Made by a program: the position numbers and the translations under genes. From contig UQSG01000010.1 in the NCBI GenBank assembly GCA_900543695.1, positions 5,592 through 69,591 of the forward strand: a stretch of DNA of 64,000 nt, written 5' to 3'. The stretch is from an uncultured Clostridium sp. (GTDB taxonomy: Bacteria > Bacillota > Clostridia > UBA1212 > UBA1255). Positions 8,213-17,977 of the stretch are shown here, one piece after another; the stretch's first letter is position 1, and each line of letters begins with the position of its first letter. The notes under the pieces are model-generated. The model did not search any database, was not told the origin of the DNA, and saw nothing but the letters and a program-made list of their open reading frames with translations.

Positions 8213-10015
8213 ATGGAGATGCAGAAAAACAGGGAGGAAATCGACAGCCGATATAAATGGCGTCTGGAGGATCTTTTTGAAACGGACGAGCTTTGGCTGC
8301 AAACCGCGCAGGCTGCGGAGGAAAAGATTGAAGAAATCCGCAAGTACTCCGGGAAATTCACGAAGAATGCGGCATCCATGGCGGAATGCATCGGAAAGCT
8401 GTATGAATTAAATGGAATTGTAACCAAATTATACGTATACGCATATATGCGCCGCGACGAAGATAGTACGAAACCGTTTTACCAGGACCTGGCGGGAAAA
8501 GCAGATATGCTTGCAACAAAATTTTCTGCCGCGGTATCCTTTTTCGAACCGGAGCTTTTAACATTAAATAAAGAAAAAATATCCAAATATATAAAAAAAG
8601 AGCCTGCGCTTGGAGAGTATGCTTTTACAATAGAAGAAATCATGCGGAAAAAAGCGCACGTGCTCAGCAAAGCAGAGGAACGGCTGCTGGCAATGTCTGC
8701 GGAAGCGACTTCCGCGGGCCAGGACGTATTCATGATGTTTAACAATGCCGACATTAAATTCCCGGTCATAACGGACGAAAACGGGAAGAAAGTAGAGCTT
8801 ACAAACGGCAGATATCTGAAGTTCATGGAATCGCCTGACAGAAACACGAGAAAAAGAGCCTTCAAAGCGCTGTATGACACGTACGGGGCATATCGGAATA
8901 CTTTGGCAGCAGCATATGCCGGCAGCGTGAAGTCCGATAAGTTCTATGCGGAGGCGCAGAAATACAGCTCCTGCCTTTCTGCCGCGCTGTATCAGGACAA
9001 CGTACCTTCTACGGTATACAACGGCCTGATTCAGACGGTACATGCGAATATTAAAAAGCTGACGCCGTATCTGGAGCTGCGAAAGAAAATGCTGGGCGTG
9101 CGGAAGCTTCATATGTACGATCTTTACGTCCCGTTTGTTAAAACGCCGCAGAAAACGTATTCGTTCGAGGAAGCGCGCGAAATTGTGCTCGAAGCGCTGA
9201 AGCCGCTGGGGGAAGAATACGGAAGCGTGCTGAAAACGGCGTTCACCGATGGCTGGATCGATGTGCAGGAAAACAGAGGGAAACGCACGGGGGCGTATTC
9301 CTGGGGCTGCTATGGCTGCCATCCTTTTGTTTTGCTGAACTGGCAGGGAACGATCAACGATGTGTTTACGCTGGCGCATGAGCTCGGCCACGCCATGCAT
9401 ACGTATTACAGCAATACGGCGCAGCCGCTGCAATATGCGGAATATAAAATTTTTGTCGCGGAGGTTGCTTCTACCGTAAACGAAAATCTCCTGATGGAAT
9501 ATCTGCTGGCGCATACGAAGGACGATACGGAAAAAGCCTTTTTGCTGAATCATTATCTTGAAGAATTCCGGGCTACCGTATTCCGTCAGACGATGTTTGC
9601 GGAATTTGAAAAAACCGCGCACAAAATGTACGAAAGGGGCGAGAGCCTGACGTGCGAGGCGCTGTCCTCCGTCTACTACCGCCTGCAGAAGAAGTATTTT
9701 AAAAAGGTCATGAAAATAGATAAGGAGATTGCTCTGGAATGGGCGCGGATTCCACACTTTTACACGGCTTTTTACGTGTATAAGTATGCGACGGGATTTT
9801 CCGCCGCGACGATTCTCGCTTCGGGAATCCTGAGCGCAGATCAGGAAAAGCTTGAAAAATACCTTGCTTTTCTGAAGGGCGGTTCCAGCGATTATCCGAT
9901 GGAGCTGCTTCGAAAGGCTGGCGTCGATTTGTCCGGTCCTGAGCCGGTGCAGGCCGCGCTGGAGCTTTTCGAGCAGAAAACGAAACAGCTGGAGGCTCTG
10001 ACTGGTTCAGTATGA
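8213..10015 (+). CDS. pepF: Oligoendopeptidase F, M3 family zinc metallopeptidase
   Basis: A 600-residue cytoplasmic oligopeptidase with the zinc motif HELGH at residues 389-393 and a downstream helix with the third ligand region. It degrades short peptides. Length and the N-terminal helical segment match PepF. AAGGAGG with good spacing precedes the ATG at 8213. It is the first gene of a run of six coupled genes; the next gene starts inside its stop codon region (ATGA overlap). Confidence 0.93.
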   Translation: MEMQKNREEIDSRYKWRLEDLFETDELWLQTAQAAEEKIEEIRKYSGKFTKNAASMAECIGKLYELNGIVTKLYVYAYMRRDEDSTKPFYQDLAGKADMLATKFSAAVSFFEPELLTLNKEKISKYIKKEPALGEYAFTIEEIMRKKAHVLSKAEERLLAMSAEATSAGQDVFMMFNNADIKFPVITDENGKKVELTNGRYLKFMESPDRNTRKRAFKALYDTYGAYRNTLAAAYAGSVKSDKFYAEAQKYSSCLSAALYQDNVPSTVYNGLIQTVHANIKKLTPYLELRKKMLGVRKLHMYDLYVPFVKTPQKTYSFEEAREIVLEALKPLGEEYGSVLKTAFTDGWIDVQENRGKRTGAYSWGCYGCHPFVLLNWQGTINDVFTLAHELGHAMHTYYSNTAQPLQYAEYKIFVAEVASTVNENLLMEYLLAHTKDDTEKAFLLNHYLEEFRATVFRQTMFAEFEKTAHKMYERGESLTCEALSSVYYRLQKKYFKKVMKIDKEIALEWARIPHFYTAFYVYKYATGFSAATILASGILSADQEKLEKYLAFLKGGSSDYPMELLRKAGVDLSGPEPVQAALELFEQKTKQLEALTGSV

Positions 10016-10731
10016 GAAACGATTTTGACGGCGTTGTAATCGAAGACCGGCAGGTAGTAGAAGACGCGGTAGTCTGCCGCAATCTGAGCGTAGAGGGCAC
10101 TGCTGAATTTATGTCGGAGGTGGAGGCGGATTATGTAGACATCTCAGGCGAGGCCTGCTTCGATGTATACGTATCCTGCGACAAGCTGACCGTACGCAAC
10201 AGATGCGTCTGCAAAAGCAGCCTCCTGACGACGTCCGTACGCGTATTGGGTGAGATGGCGGTTTACGGAAAGCTGTATTCCGAAACCGTAATTGTCGGCG
10301 GCGCGCTGAAATTCCGCAGCACCTTCCGAACGGCGGCGCTGTCTGTCCGCTCCGGCTCGCTGGTAAAGGGCAGTGCTTTGCTGAGAACCTCGCGCTGTAC
10401 GGTCCACGGCATAATGAATAACTCCGGCGTGCTGACCAGTGAGAATCTGCTGATTTCGAGCGATCGGACCTCGCGGATTCAGGAGATCCGTGCGGACAAG
10501 CTTCTGGTAAAGTACAATACCGCCTCGGGGAAGCCGATTCCTGACGGAAGCTTTTTATTAGTCAGCGATTTTGTCGATTGCTTTTCCGCCGACCTGGAGG
10601 ATTGCAATATTGAACGGCTCTACTGCGACAGCGCCGTAATTCGCAGAGGCTGTACGATTCATGAGATTTTGTACAGAGATAGCATTGAAATAGAGCAGGG
10701 CGCTCGTGTGGAAAGGTTGTCCAGAACGTGA
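10012..10731 (+). CDS. Bactofilin-like repeat protein
   Basis: A 239-residue protein made of short alternating beta-strand units with hydrophobic-hydrophilic periodicity (for example VRVLGEMAVYGKLYSETVIVGG). This is the pattern of a right-handed beta-helix like bactofilins and Bacillus YhbE/YhbF. No catalytic motif, signal peptide or membrane segment is visible. Bactofilins form nucleotide-independent filaments that scaffold envelope enzymes. It overlaps pepF by four bases and the following glycosyltransferase by four bases (GTGA), which suggests co-translation. The family assignment is moderate; the function is inference. Confidence 0.6.
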   Translation: MRNDFDGVVIEDRQVVEDAVVCRNLSVEGTAEFMSEVEADYVDISGEACFDVYVSCDKLTVRNRCVCKSSLLTTSVRVLGEMAVYGKLYSETVIVGGALKFRSTFRTAALSVRSGSLVKGSALLRTSRCTVHGIMNNSGVLTSENLLISSDRTSRIQEIRADKLLVKYNTASGKPIPDGSFLLVSDFVDCFSADLEDCNIERLYCDSAVIRRGCTIHEILYRDSIEIEQGARVERLSRT

Positions 10732-12887
10732 AACGAAACAGGAAATCCATTCTATTTGCCGCGGCAGCGGCTGTTCTTGTTATGGCAATTGCTGTTATTT
10801 ATTTTGTAAAACGGCAGAGCGGCGAAACTGCGGAATATCTGCAGATTTGCCTGCTTGACTTTAATGAGCCGGAACAATATGGGGAACTCCGGACAGACAG
10901 CTACCAGGCCGACGGAACGGAATTCGGCTATGATCCGACGGGTGGCCTTGACGGAACGGGCTGCGTTACCATACATTCCTCTGCCGAAAACGACGCAAGG
11001 TTTACATATCGGTATGAATCTGCTCTGGAAGAGACGTATTACAGAATGAGCGTCTGGGTTCGAACGGAAAACGTTGGGACAAGCGCTTCCGGAACCGATA
11101 ATACTGCGGTAGGAGCCAATCTTTCGGTTTTGAACACATACAGCCACTCCGTATCCTATACGGGAAGCAGCGATTGGACCTATATTGAATATTACGGAAA
11201 AACAGGAGAAGGACAGACTGATTTTACCGTTTGTCTCCGCCTTGGGTTTTATGGGGGCATGAATACCGGAACGGTATATTTTGATGATTTTGAGCTGGAG
11301 CAGCTCGATGCGCTCCCGAGCGGTGCGGTCAGCACCTCCATGGAAGATACTTTAAGCGGCGGTTCGGGCAGGGCCCAGGCAGAGTCTGAGCATCAGGACA
11401 CGATGCTTGCAGCGACCGTGATGGTCCTGTGCATCGTACTGTATCTGGCCGTTGCCTACCAATATGCGAAAAAGCGCGATGCGGAGGCGCAGCAGCTTGA
11501 TCTTCTAAGCGGCTCTGCCGCAGTCCGCGGTCTGTCAGCCGGGAGCGCGGTCCTGTTTCTGATTGCCGCCGGCTTCCTGCTGAGACTGGTGCTGTCTTTT
11601 ACCATGCCGCAATGCGATATTGACGTAGGCCTTTTCCAGTATTGGGCAAGAAATCTGGCGGAAAAAGGGATTCCTGACTTTTATTCATATGCCGAATCGA
11701 TGAATCTTGACTATCCGCCGCTGTTTTTATATTATCTTTATTTCCTCGGACTTGTTGGCAGGATCGGAAACATCGGTCAGACGCTTTTGTTTGATGTGCT
11801 GCTGAAGCTTCCCTCGATGCTGGCGGACTGTGTAATTGCGTATGTTCTTTATAAAATGGCCAGGGGACGCATGAGCAAGAACTGGACGCTGTTTCTTGCC
11901 GCAGTCTGGCTGTTTAATCCGATGGTGCTGCTTGACTCTGCATGCTGGGGACAGGTAGATTCTCTGCTGGCGCTGGCACTGCTGCTGTCCGCATACTGCA
12001 TTGAGAAGGACCGCTACGCCTGGGCCGCTGTGGCGCTGGCGTTTGCAGTAACTTTAAAGCCTCAGGGAATCTTTTTCGTGCCAATATTGGGCTTTGCTCT
12101 GCTGCGGCAGCTCATATGGGAAAGGGAATTGCCTCTGGCAAAAAGGCTGCTCCGGTTTGTGTACAGCCTGGCTGCGTTTCTGGCCGCGGCGCTCGTGATT
12201 ATTCTCCCATTTGGGATCAAAATGGAGCCGAATCTTTTCAGCTGGATTTTCGGCGTCTATACGAATACAGCGGGCGGATACAGCTATGCAACCGTAAATT
12301 CTTTTAATTTCTTCTACCTGCTAGGGGCAAACTGGGTAAATGACAGCACGCCTTTTCTGGGGCTGACGTATTTTGCATGGGGAATGATCGCGATTGTTGT
12401 GATCAGCCTGCTGACTGGAGTGCTGTATCTTGTGAAAAGAGAAAAACAGCCGTACGTTTATCTGCTTTCTGCAATGCTGATTTATATGGTGGCGACTTTC
12501 GGACCGCGGATGCATGAACGATATTTTTATCCGGCGCTCGTACTGCTGCTGGCTGCCGTGATTCATTCGAATAACAAGCTGCTGCTTGGAATCTATGGTG
12601 TAATGTCGATTTCGAATTTTTATACGGTCCTGGAAGTAATGACCGGCCTTTCTATCGGCGGCAAGCTGATTGAAACCGATTATGCTACGGCAAGCTACTA
12701 CTATTGGCCGCCCTTGAATACGCAGCGGGCGGCGATGACGATTTTCAATGTACTTTGCGCGGCGGCGCTCTTCGCAGCCGCATGCATATTGATTTTTACA
12801 AAAATTGGCAGTGCAAAATCTTTCCGGATTTGGGAAGATGCAGGAAACGATCCGATAGAACAGATAGGTGGTCAGCATGAAAAATAA
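10728..12887 (+). CDS. Membrane glycosyltransferase (GT-C fold, Gpi18-like) with N-terminal beta-sandwich
   Basis: 719 residues. A membrane anchor at residues 8-26 is followed by an extracytoplasmic beta-sandwich of about 165 residues resembling a carbohydrate-binding module (GTVYFDDFELEQ at its end), a second membrane helix near residue 225, and then about ten membrane helices. The GT-C part carries CDIDVGLFQYWARN near residue 290 and DYPPLFLY near residue 325. The acidic pair and the YPP motif resemble Gpi18-like mannosyltransferases using polyprenyl-phosphate sugars. It starts at a GTG that overlaps the previous stop. Donor and acceptor are unknown. Confidence 0.75.
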   Translation: MKRNRKSILFAAAAAVLVMAIAVIYFVKRQSGETAEYLQICLLDFNEPEQYGELRTDSYQADGTEFGYDPTGGLDGTGCVTIHSSAENDARFTYRYESALEETYYRMSVWVRTENVGTSASGTDNTAVGANLSVLNTYSHSVSYTGSSDWTYIEYYGKTGEGQTDFTVCLRLGFYGGMNTGTVYFDDFELEQLDALPSGAVSTSMEDTLSGGSGRAQAESEHQDTMLAATVMVLCIVLYLAVAYQYAKKRDAEAQQLDLLSGSAAVRGLSAGSAVLFLIAAGFLLRLVLSFTMPQCDIDVGLFQYWARNLAEKGIPDFYSYAESMNLDYPPLFLYYLYFLGLVGRIGNIGQTLLFDVLLKLPSMLADCVIAYVLYKMARGRMSKNWTLFLAAVWLFNPMVLLDSACWGQVDSLLALALLLSAYCIEKDRYAWAAVALAFAVTLKPQGIFFVPILGFALLRQLIWERELPLAKRLLRFVYSLAAFLAAALVIILPFGIKMEPNLFSWIFGVYTNTAGGYSYATVNSFNFFYLLGANWVNDSTPFLGLTYFAWGMIAIVVISLLTGVLYLVKREKQPYVYLLSAMLIYMVATFGPRMHERYFYPALVLLLAAVIHSNNKLLLGIYGVMSISNFYTVLEVMTGLSIGGKLIETDYATASYYYWPPLNTQRAAMTIFNVLCAAALFAAACILIFTKIGSAKSFRIWEDAGNDPIEQIGGQHEK

Positions 12888-15441
12888 AAATTCTGAAAAG
12901 AAAAGGAACCGGCCGCGGCGCCTTGGTCTTGCGGCGCTTGCTGTGACGGCGCTTCTGACGCTTACCTTCTCCGCCTGCTCGGAGGGTGGAAGCACGGAGC
13001 TTGAAAACAGCGGCTTTGAGAGCGGAAGCGGAGCTTCGATCGACGGCTGGAGCCAGTATAATTACAAAAAAGATTATGAGGGCAATACGGACTGCACGCA
13101 GATCACGCTTGCAAAGATGGATTTCAGCGGGCAATGCGTCAGGATTGCGAGCCAGGACCAGAACGACGCCAGGATTTATCAAAAGATCCAGGTTCAGCCA
13201 GAGTCGAATTATTGTGTAAAATTCGATACGCTGTACGAGAATATCGACGCCGATGTGCCGGAGACGGAACGCGGTGCCGGCCTGAACGTTTCTGTTAAAG
13301 ACGGATTGGAAAGATCTGGGAGCCTTTACGGCAGCGTCAGCGAATGGCAGACGGTTACCGTCTATTTTAAAACAGTCTCCGATCAGGAAAGCGTGGAGCT
13401 TACGATTGGAATCGGCGGATACGGGGCGGAGTCGAGCGGAACGGCGTACATCGACAATGTCCGCATAGAGAAGGTAGACAGCGTTCCTGAAGGGGAAGTC
13501 GCATTCAGCGCGGCAGTCTCTTCTTCCGACAGCCAGGCCGCTCCAGGCGCAAGCATTTGGCTGAAGCTCCTTTTCCTGCTGCTTGCGGGAGGCGTTATCG
13601 CCTTTGTTATTGTGGTTTCTCTCAAAGCCGATAAAGAAAATGCTGCAAAAAACAACCCTCTTTCACAAAAAAATCCGCTTCTGAATAAAAAGGATTTTAT
13701 CATTCTGGTCGTTCTGGTTGTTGTTTGCTCTGCGATGTCTTTTTATAAGCTTGGAAACGCATACGCCGCTTCTTCTTACTGGAAGGCTTCCGAGGCGGGC
13801 GAATATGTAATCGTGGAATTTGATCAGCCAGAGACGGTGGCCCGCACCGTATATTCCAATAATATTCCGGCGAACAATAATGCGGTTTCCTATACGGTAT
13901 ATTATGAGACGGAAGACGGCAGCGGCGAGTATAAAAGTATTTTCAGCATCAAGGCAGGCGCGTTTTTTGAATGGGAGCACGTAGACAGCTCGTTTACGAC
14001 ACGGCGGGTCAAAATCGTTTCCACGCGCTCCGGGCTTGGCATAAATGAAATGGGCTTTTTTCGAAAAAACGACAGCGGGGAATATGAAAAGCTGAACGTA
14101 ACCGTGGCAGAAACCAGTTACAATAAAGAACTGAATGAAAGCCATAATCCCGCCATGCTGTTTGATGAGCAGGATACCGTGGAGCCGTACAGCAGTTATA
14201 TGAGCTCAACGTACTTTGACGAAATTTATTTCCCGCGTACGGCTTACGAGCATATTCACGGATACCCCGTTTATGAGATCACGCATCCGCCGATGGGGAA
14301 AATTCTCATGTCGATCGGAATCCGGATCTTCGGAATGAATCCGTTTGGCTGGCGCTTTATGGGCACGCTGTTCGGCGTGGCGCTTGTGCCTTTAATGTAC
14401 CTGCTCGGCCTGAAGCTGTTTAAGAAGCGGATTTACGCTTTTGCGGCGGCATTCCTGATGATGTTTGATTTTATGCGTCTGGCGCAGACGCGGCTTGCCA
14501 CGATCGATTCGTATTCCGCGTTTTTTATCCTGTGCATGTACTATTTCATGTACGACTACTTTACGCAGAAATCCTATGAGAAAAAACCGTTCTGGAAATC
14601 CCTGCTCCCGCTTTTATTCTGCGGTATTATGTTCGGGCTCGGCGCCTCGACAAAATGGGTGTGCCTGTATGCAGGAGTCGGACTTGCGTTTTTGTTCTTC
14701 CTGGCGAAGTATCTGGAGGCGGACGATATCGCATCCGGCAGAGCCTTGCCTGCAAATAAAGAAAAGTCCTGGTTTACGCACAATTTTATACCGACCTGCT
14801 GCGCCTGTGTTGTCTTTTTCATTGTTATACCCGCGGCGATCTATATTCTGTCGTATATCCCATATATGGCGCCGTCTCCGGATAAAAGCCTGATTGATAT
14901 CGTGCTGGAGAATCAAACCTATATGTTTAATTACCATTCCGGACTGACGGAGGGACATCCGTACGGCTCGGCCTGGTATACGTGGCCGATCAACATGCGT
15001 CCGATTTATTACTATTCCGGTTCCAATGCCAATCTGGCAGAGGGAATGAGCACCTCCATTGTTTCCATGGGGAACCCGCTTATCTGGTGGACGGGTCTGG
15101 CGTGTATCTTCCCGGCGGCCTTTTACGCCTGGAAGAAGCGGGATAAAGGAATTCTCGTAGCGTTTGTCGGCTATGCGGCGCAGTTTTTCCCTTGGATTCT
15201 CGTAACGAGAGTTGTGTTTATATACCACTATTTCACTGCCGTACCGTTTATGATTTTTATGATTGTATACGTCATTAAAAATCTGATTGAGGACGGCGTG
15301 ATCAGCAGACGCGTCCTGTGGATTTATCTTGCCCTGGTATTGGTTCTGTTTATCATGTTCTATCCGGTCCTTACAGGCCGCGCGGTTTCACGCAGCTATA
15401 TCGACAACTTCCTGAGATGGTTCAGCACATGGAGCTTTTAA
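12877..15441 (+). CDS. Phospholipid-carrier-dependent glycosyltransferase (PMT/GT39-like) with N-terminal beta-sandwich
   Basis: 854 residues. A signal-like segment ends in TFSAC, which could be a lipobox. Then come a beta-sandwich module (about residues 40-205, ending YIDNVRIEKV), two membrane helices, a second beta-rich lumenal-type domain, and a protein O-mannosyltransferase-like catalytic region. That region has FDEIYFPR and YEITHPPMGK near residues 445-475 and RLAQTRLATID in the next helices. PMT-type enzymes move a sugar from a polyprenyl phosphate to an extracytoplasmic acceptor. The ATG at 12877 has AGGTGG upstream and overlaps the previous gene by 11 bases. Confidence 0.8.
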   Translation: MKNKNSEKKRNRPRRLGLAALAVTALLTLTFSACSEGGSTELENSGFESGSGASIDGWSQYNYKKDYEGNTDCTQITLAKMDFSGQCVRIASQDQNDARIYQKIQVQPESNYCVKFDTLYENIDADVPETERGAGLNVSVKDGLERSGSLYGSVSEWQTVTVYFKTVSDQESVELTIGIGGYGAESSGTAYIDNVRIEKVDSVPEGEVAFSAAVSSSDSQAAPGASIWLKLLFLLLAGGVIAFVIVVSLKADKENAAKNNPLSQKNPLLNKKDFIILVVLVVVCSAMSFYKLGNAYAASSYWKASEAGEYVIVEFDQPETVARTVYSNNIPANNNAVSYTVYYETEDGSGEYKSIFSIKAGAFFEWEHVDSSFTTRRVKIVSTRSGLGINEMGFFRKNDSGEYEKLNVTVAETSYNKELNESHNPAMLFDEQDTVEPYSSYMSSTYFDEIYFPRTAYEHIHGYPVYEITHPPMGKILMSIGIRIFGMNPFGWRFMGTLFGVALVPLMYLLGLKLFKKRIYAFAAAFLMMFDFMRLAQTRLATIDSYSAFFILCMYYFMYDYFTQKSYEKKPFWKSLLPLLFCGIMFGLGASTKWVCLYAGVGLAFLFFLAKYLEADDIASGRALPANKEKSWFTHNFIPTCCACVVFFIVIPAAIYILSYIPYMAPSPDKSLIDIVLENQTYMFNYHSGLTEGHPYGSAWYTWPINMRPIYYYSGSNANLAEGMSTSIVSMGNPLIWWTGLACIFPAAFYAWKKRDKGILVAFVGYAAQFFPWILVTRVVFIYHYFTAVPFMIFMIVYVIKNLIEDGVISRRVLWIYLALVLVLFIMFYPVLTGRAVSRSYIDNFLRWFSTWSF

Positions 15442-15442
15442 T

Positions 15443-16183
15443 ATGACTGGAGAGGACCGGAACGAGAAAGAAAAATTACGCAGGCTGCTCAGTCTGACGC
15501 GCAGAGCCGTGCAGGATTACGATCTGATCCGCGAGGACGACCGCGTATGCGTCGGCCTTTCCGGCGGAAAGGACAGTCTTGCGCTTCTGACGACGCTTGC
15601 CGCACTGAAACGGTTTTACCCGAAACGGTTCGAGCTTTCCGCTGTGACGATCGCACTGGGCTTCGAGGGGATGGATTTTTCTCCGGTAAAGGCATATTGT
15701 GACGCGCTGGAGGTGCCGCTCAATATCGTGCAGTCGGATATTGCACAGATTGTTTTTGAAATCCGCAATGAGCAGAATCCGTGCGCCCTTTGTGCAAACC
15801 TGCGCCGCGGCGCGGTCAATGGGGCGGCCGCGCAGATGGGCTGCAATGTCGTTGCGCTGGCCCATCACAAGGACGATGTGATCGAAACGGCGCTGCTTTC
15901 GCTTTTTTATGAGGGCAGGTTTTATTGCTTTGCGCCGGCAACCTGGCTGGAACGGGCTCAGGTCCGTGTGATCCGTCCGTTCCTTTATGTGGAGGAGAAA
16001 GAAATTCGGCAGTTTGCCGGTGCGTCTTCTCTGCCAGTGGTTCACAACCCCTGCCCAATGGACAGGGCCAGCAGCCGGGCGGAAATGAAGACGCTGATCC
16101 GCACGCTGGAGAAAGAAAATCATTTTTTGCGCTCGAATCTGTTCGGCGCGGTAAAGAGGGACATATGGAATTCAAAAAGCTGA
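15443..16183 (+). CDS. PP-loop ATPase, TtcA-like tRNA thiolation family
   Basis: 246 residues with the PP-loop SGGKDS at about residues 35-40 and the conserved NPCALCANLRRG segment, whose CxxC motif is typical of TtcA and can bind an Fe-S cluster in relatives. A third Cys occurs in NPCPMD. TtcA converts C32 of some tRNAs to 2-thiocytidine, but many clostridial paralogues are uncharacterised. Only one base separates it from the previous stop, and no good ribosome-binding site is seen apart from GGAG 10 bases upstream, so translation is probably coupled. Confidence 0.8.
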   Translation: MTGEDRNEKEKLRRLLSLTRRAVQDYDLIREDDRVCVGLSGGKDSLALLTTLAALKRFYPKRFELSAVTIALGFEGMDFSPVKAYCDALEVPLNIVQSDIAQIVFEIRNEQNPCALCANLRRGAVNGAAAQMGCNVVALAHHKDDVIETALLSLFYEGRFYCFAPATWLERAQVRVIRPFLYVEEKEIRQFAGASSLPVVHNPCPMDRASSRAEMKTLIRTLEKENHFLRSNLFGAVKRDIWNSKS

Positions 16184-17070
16184 CGTTAAATGAAATTCCT
16201 TTGATTAAACCGTTTTTCGTAATTCAGAAAAGCAGAATCTGCGACTACAGCATCGGCGGTCTGTTTATGTGGCGCGACTTTTTCTATACGGAATACGCTG
16301 TTGAGGAAAATATCCTGTTTTTTAAAGTAAAATATGTAAACGATATGATCGCCTTTACGATTCCTATGGCCGAAAGCCAGGAAGCAGTGCGCCGCGGTCT
16401 GGATCTGCTGTGCGGCTATGCCGCGCAAAACCACTACGATCCGATTTTCTGCATGACGAGCGCGGAGGACCGTTCTGTCATTGAAGACTATTTCTCGTGG
16501 AAGGGCTTTTCCGTCCTGTGCAGAAGCGACCGCAAGTGGGCCGACTATTTATATACAGCAGAAAGCTTCCTGGAATTCAAGGGCAAGCGGATGCACGGAC
16601 AGCGCAATCATGTGAATAAATTTAAGGCGACGTATCCGAACTGGACCTTCAGAGAAATCGGGCCGGAGCTTTTGCCGGATTGCCTTTCCCTTCTGGAGAA
16701 AATCACGCGGCGCAATACCAAAAGCGATCCGATTGCGCTGGAGGAGCTGGCAAAGACGCGAGAGGTACTGGAAAATTATGCGGTTTATGGGATGCTGGGC
16801 GCCTGCCTGTATGTGGAAGACCAGATCGTAGGATTTTCCGTTGGAGAGATTGTTTATGATACGCTGATCGTACATATTGAAAAGGGCGATACGGATTATG
16901 AGGGCGTCTATCAGGTCCTTTCAAATGAATTTGCAAAGCGCTTCGTTACGCCGGAGGTAAAATACATCAATCGGGAGGACGATTCCGGAGACAGCAATTT
17001 GCGGACCTCCAAGCTTTCCTATCATCCGCTTAAAATTCTGGAGAAATTTACGATCTGGATCGAGCAGTGA
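16165..17070 (+). CDS. DUF2156 family protein (GNAT-like, LPG synthase C-domain-like)
   Basis: 301 residues with two GNAT-like halves, as in the DUF2156 family related to the catalytic domain of MprF/FemX-type aminoacyl-phosphatidylglycerol synthases. Family-like segments are the opening that ends in PLIKPFF, the KRMHGQRNHVNKF segment near residue 145 and INREDDSGDSNLR near the end. No membrane segments are present, so it is soluble. The ATG at 16165 lies 19 bases inside the PP-loop gene, with AGAGGG upstream. The substrate is unknown; aminoacyl transfer is inference from the family. Confidence 0.75.
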   Translation: MEFKKLTLNEIPLIKPFFVIQKSRICDYSIGGLFMWRDFFYTEYAVEENILFFKVKYVNDMIAFTIPMAESQEAVRRGLDLLCGYAAQNHYDPIFCMTSAEDRSVIEDYFSWKGFSVLCRSDRKWADYLYTAESFLEFKGKRMHGQRNHVNKFKATYPNWTFREIGPELLPDCLSLLEKITRRNTKSDPIALEELAKTREVLENYAVYGMLGACLYVEDQIVGFSVGEIVYDTLIVHIEKGDTDYEGVYQVLSNEFAKRFVTPEVKYINREDDSGDSNLRTSKLSYHPLKILEKFTIWIEQ

Positions 17071-17071
17071 T

Positions 17072-17977
17072 TTAACGCATGGTTGCCTGCAGCGTGGCCA
17101 GATTCTCACGCATCAGAGAAACGTATGTTGCGCCGCCGGAGAGCTGCTCCTCCGACACGTTATGGCAGGTGTAAAACAGCGCGGCTGCGGTTCCGGTCGC
17201 ATCGGCAAGGCTGTCTGCGATATTGTGGTTTGAAAATTCAATATAATATACGGTGGAAACCTTTTTCTCCTTAATTTTTTCAATCAGCAGGGCGATTGCG
17301 GCGGCGCTCGGCTCGGAATGCTCCGCGCAGCCCGGGAATGCGGCGTAGTATTCAAGCCCATATTCTTCAGTAAAATAGATGAGAGGGAATCGATCCCCGA
17401 AAATCAGCGTTTTATTTTCTACCGTTTCAAAAAAGCTGCGGAACGCTTCATCAAGAGCATTTAATTCCGCGATATAGGCCGCTGCGTTTTCTTCGTAGAC
17501 CTCCCGCCGATCGCCATCTGTTTCGCACAGTCTGTTTCGAATTTCCTCTGTGATCCGGATGGCGTTTACCGGAGAGGTCCAGACATGCTCGTCGGGCTCA
17601 TGTCCATCCTCTTCTTCCAATACGGAAACGCAATCCATCATTTTCAGCGTATTGATTTCCCGGTCCAGCGAGTTCAGTATTTTATCCACCCACGCGTCCG
17701 ATTCGCCGCCGGTATATACGAAAAGATCGCAGCCCTGTATTTTCAGAATGTCCTGAGCAGTCGGTTCGTAAGAGTGGCTCTCGCTTCCCGGAGGCAGGAG
17801 CATAGTAACCTGCCCGGCGCGTCCCAGGACCTGTCTTGAAAAATCATATGCGGGAAAATTTGTCGCCACCACGGATAGTTCTTCGCTCGCGGGCAGCTGC
17901 GCCCGCCCGCAGGCTGAAAAACAGGCCGTAAGCGCAAAGCACGCCAGCAGCAGGGAAAGGATTCGTTTCAAGCGCAT
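17072..17977 (-). CDS. Metal ABC transporter substrate-binding lipoprotein, ZnuA-like
   Basis: 301 residues with a lipoprotein signal (Cys19 or Cys23), then a cluster A-I/TroA fold. Likely ligands include His68 (SESHSY), His131 (DEHVW) and residues around CAEHSEPS at 217-224. The usual third ligand motif HxxF is replaced by GDRF (194-197), seen also in some clostridial relatives. The His-rich loop is reduced to EDGHEPDEH. No permease or ATPase gene is adjacent. The start at 17977 has GGAGG four bases away; an upstream in-frame ATG at 17998 is possible. Zinc is the likeliest metal, manganese cannot be excluded. Confidence 0.82.
   Translation of the reverse strand: MRLKRILSLLLACFALTACFSACGRAQLPASEELSVVATNFPAYDFSRQVLGRAGQVTMLLPPGSESHSYEPTAQDILKIQGCDLFVYTGGESDAWVDKILNSLDREINTLKMMDCVSVLEEEDGHEPDEHVWTSPVNAIRITEEIRNRLCETDGDRREVYEENAAAYIAELNALDEAFRSFFETVENKTLIFGDRFPLIYFTEEYGLEYYAAFPGCAEHSEPSAAAIALLIEKIKEKKVSTVYYIEFSNHNIADSLADATGTAAALFYTCHNVSEEQLSGGATYVSLMRENLATLQATMR

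Noticed and set aside
13383..13703. Short minus-strand frames within the PMT-like gene
   Set aside because: They have no ribosome-binding site or family features, and lie across conserved plus-strand coding sequence.
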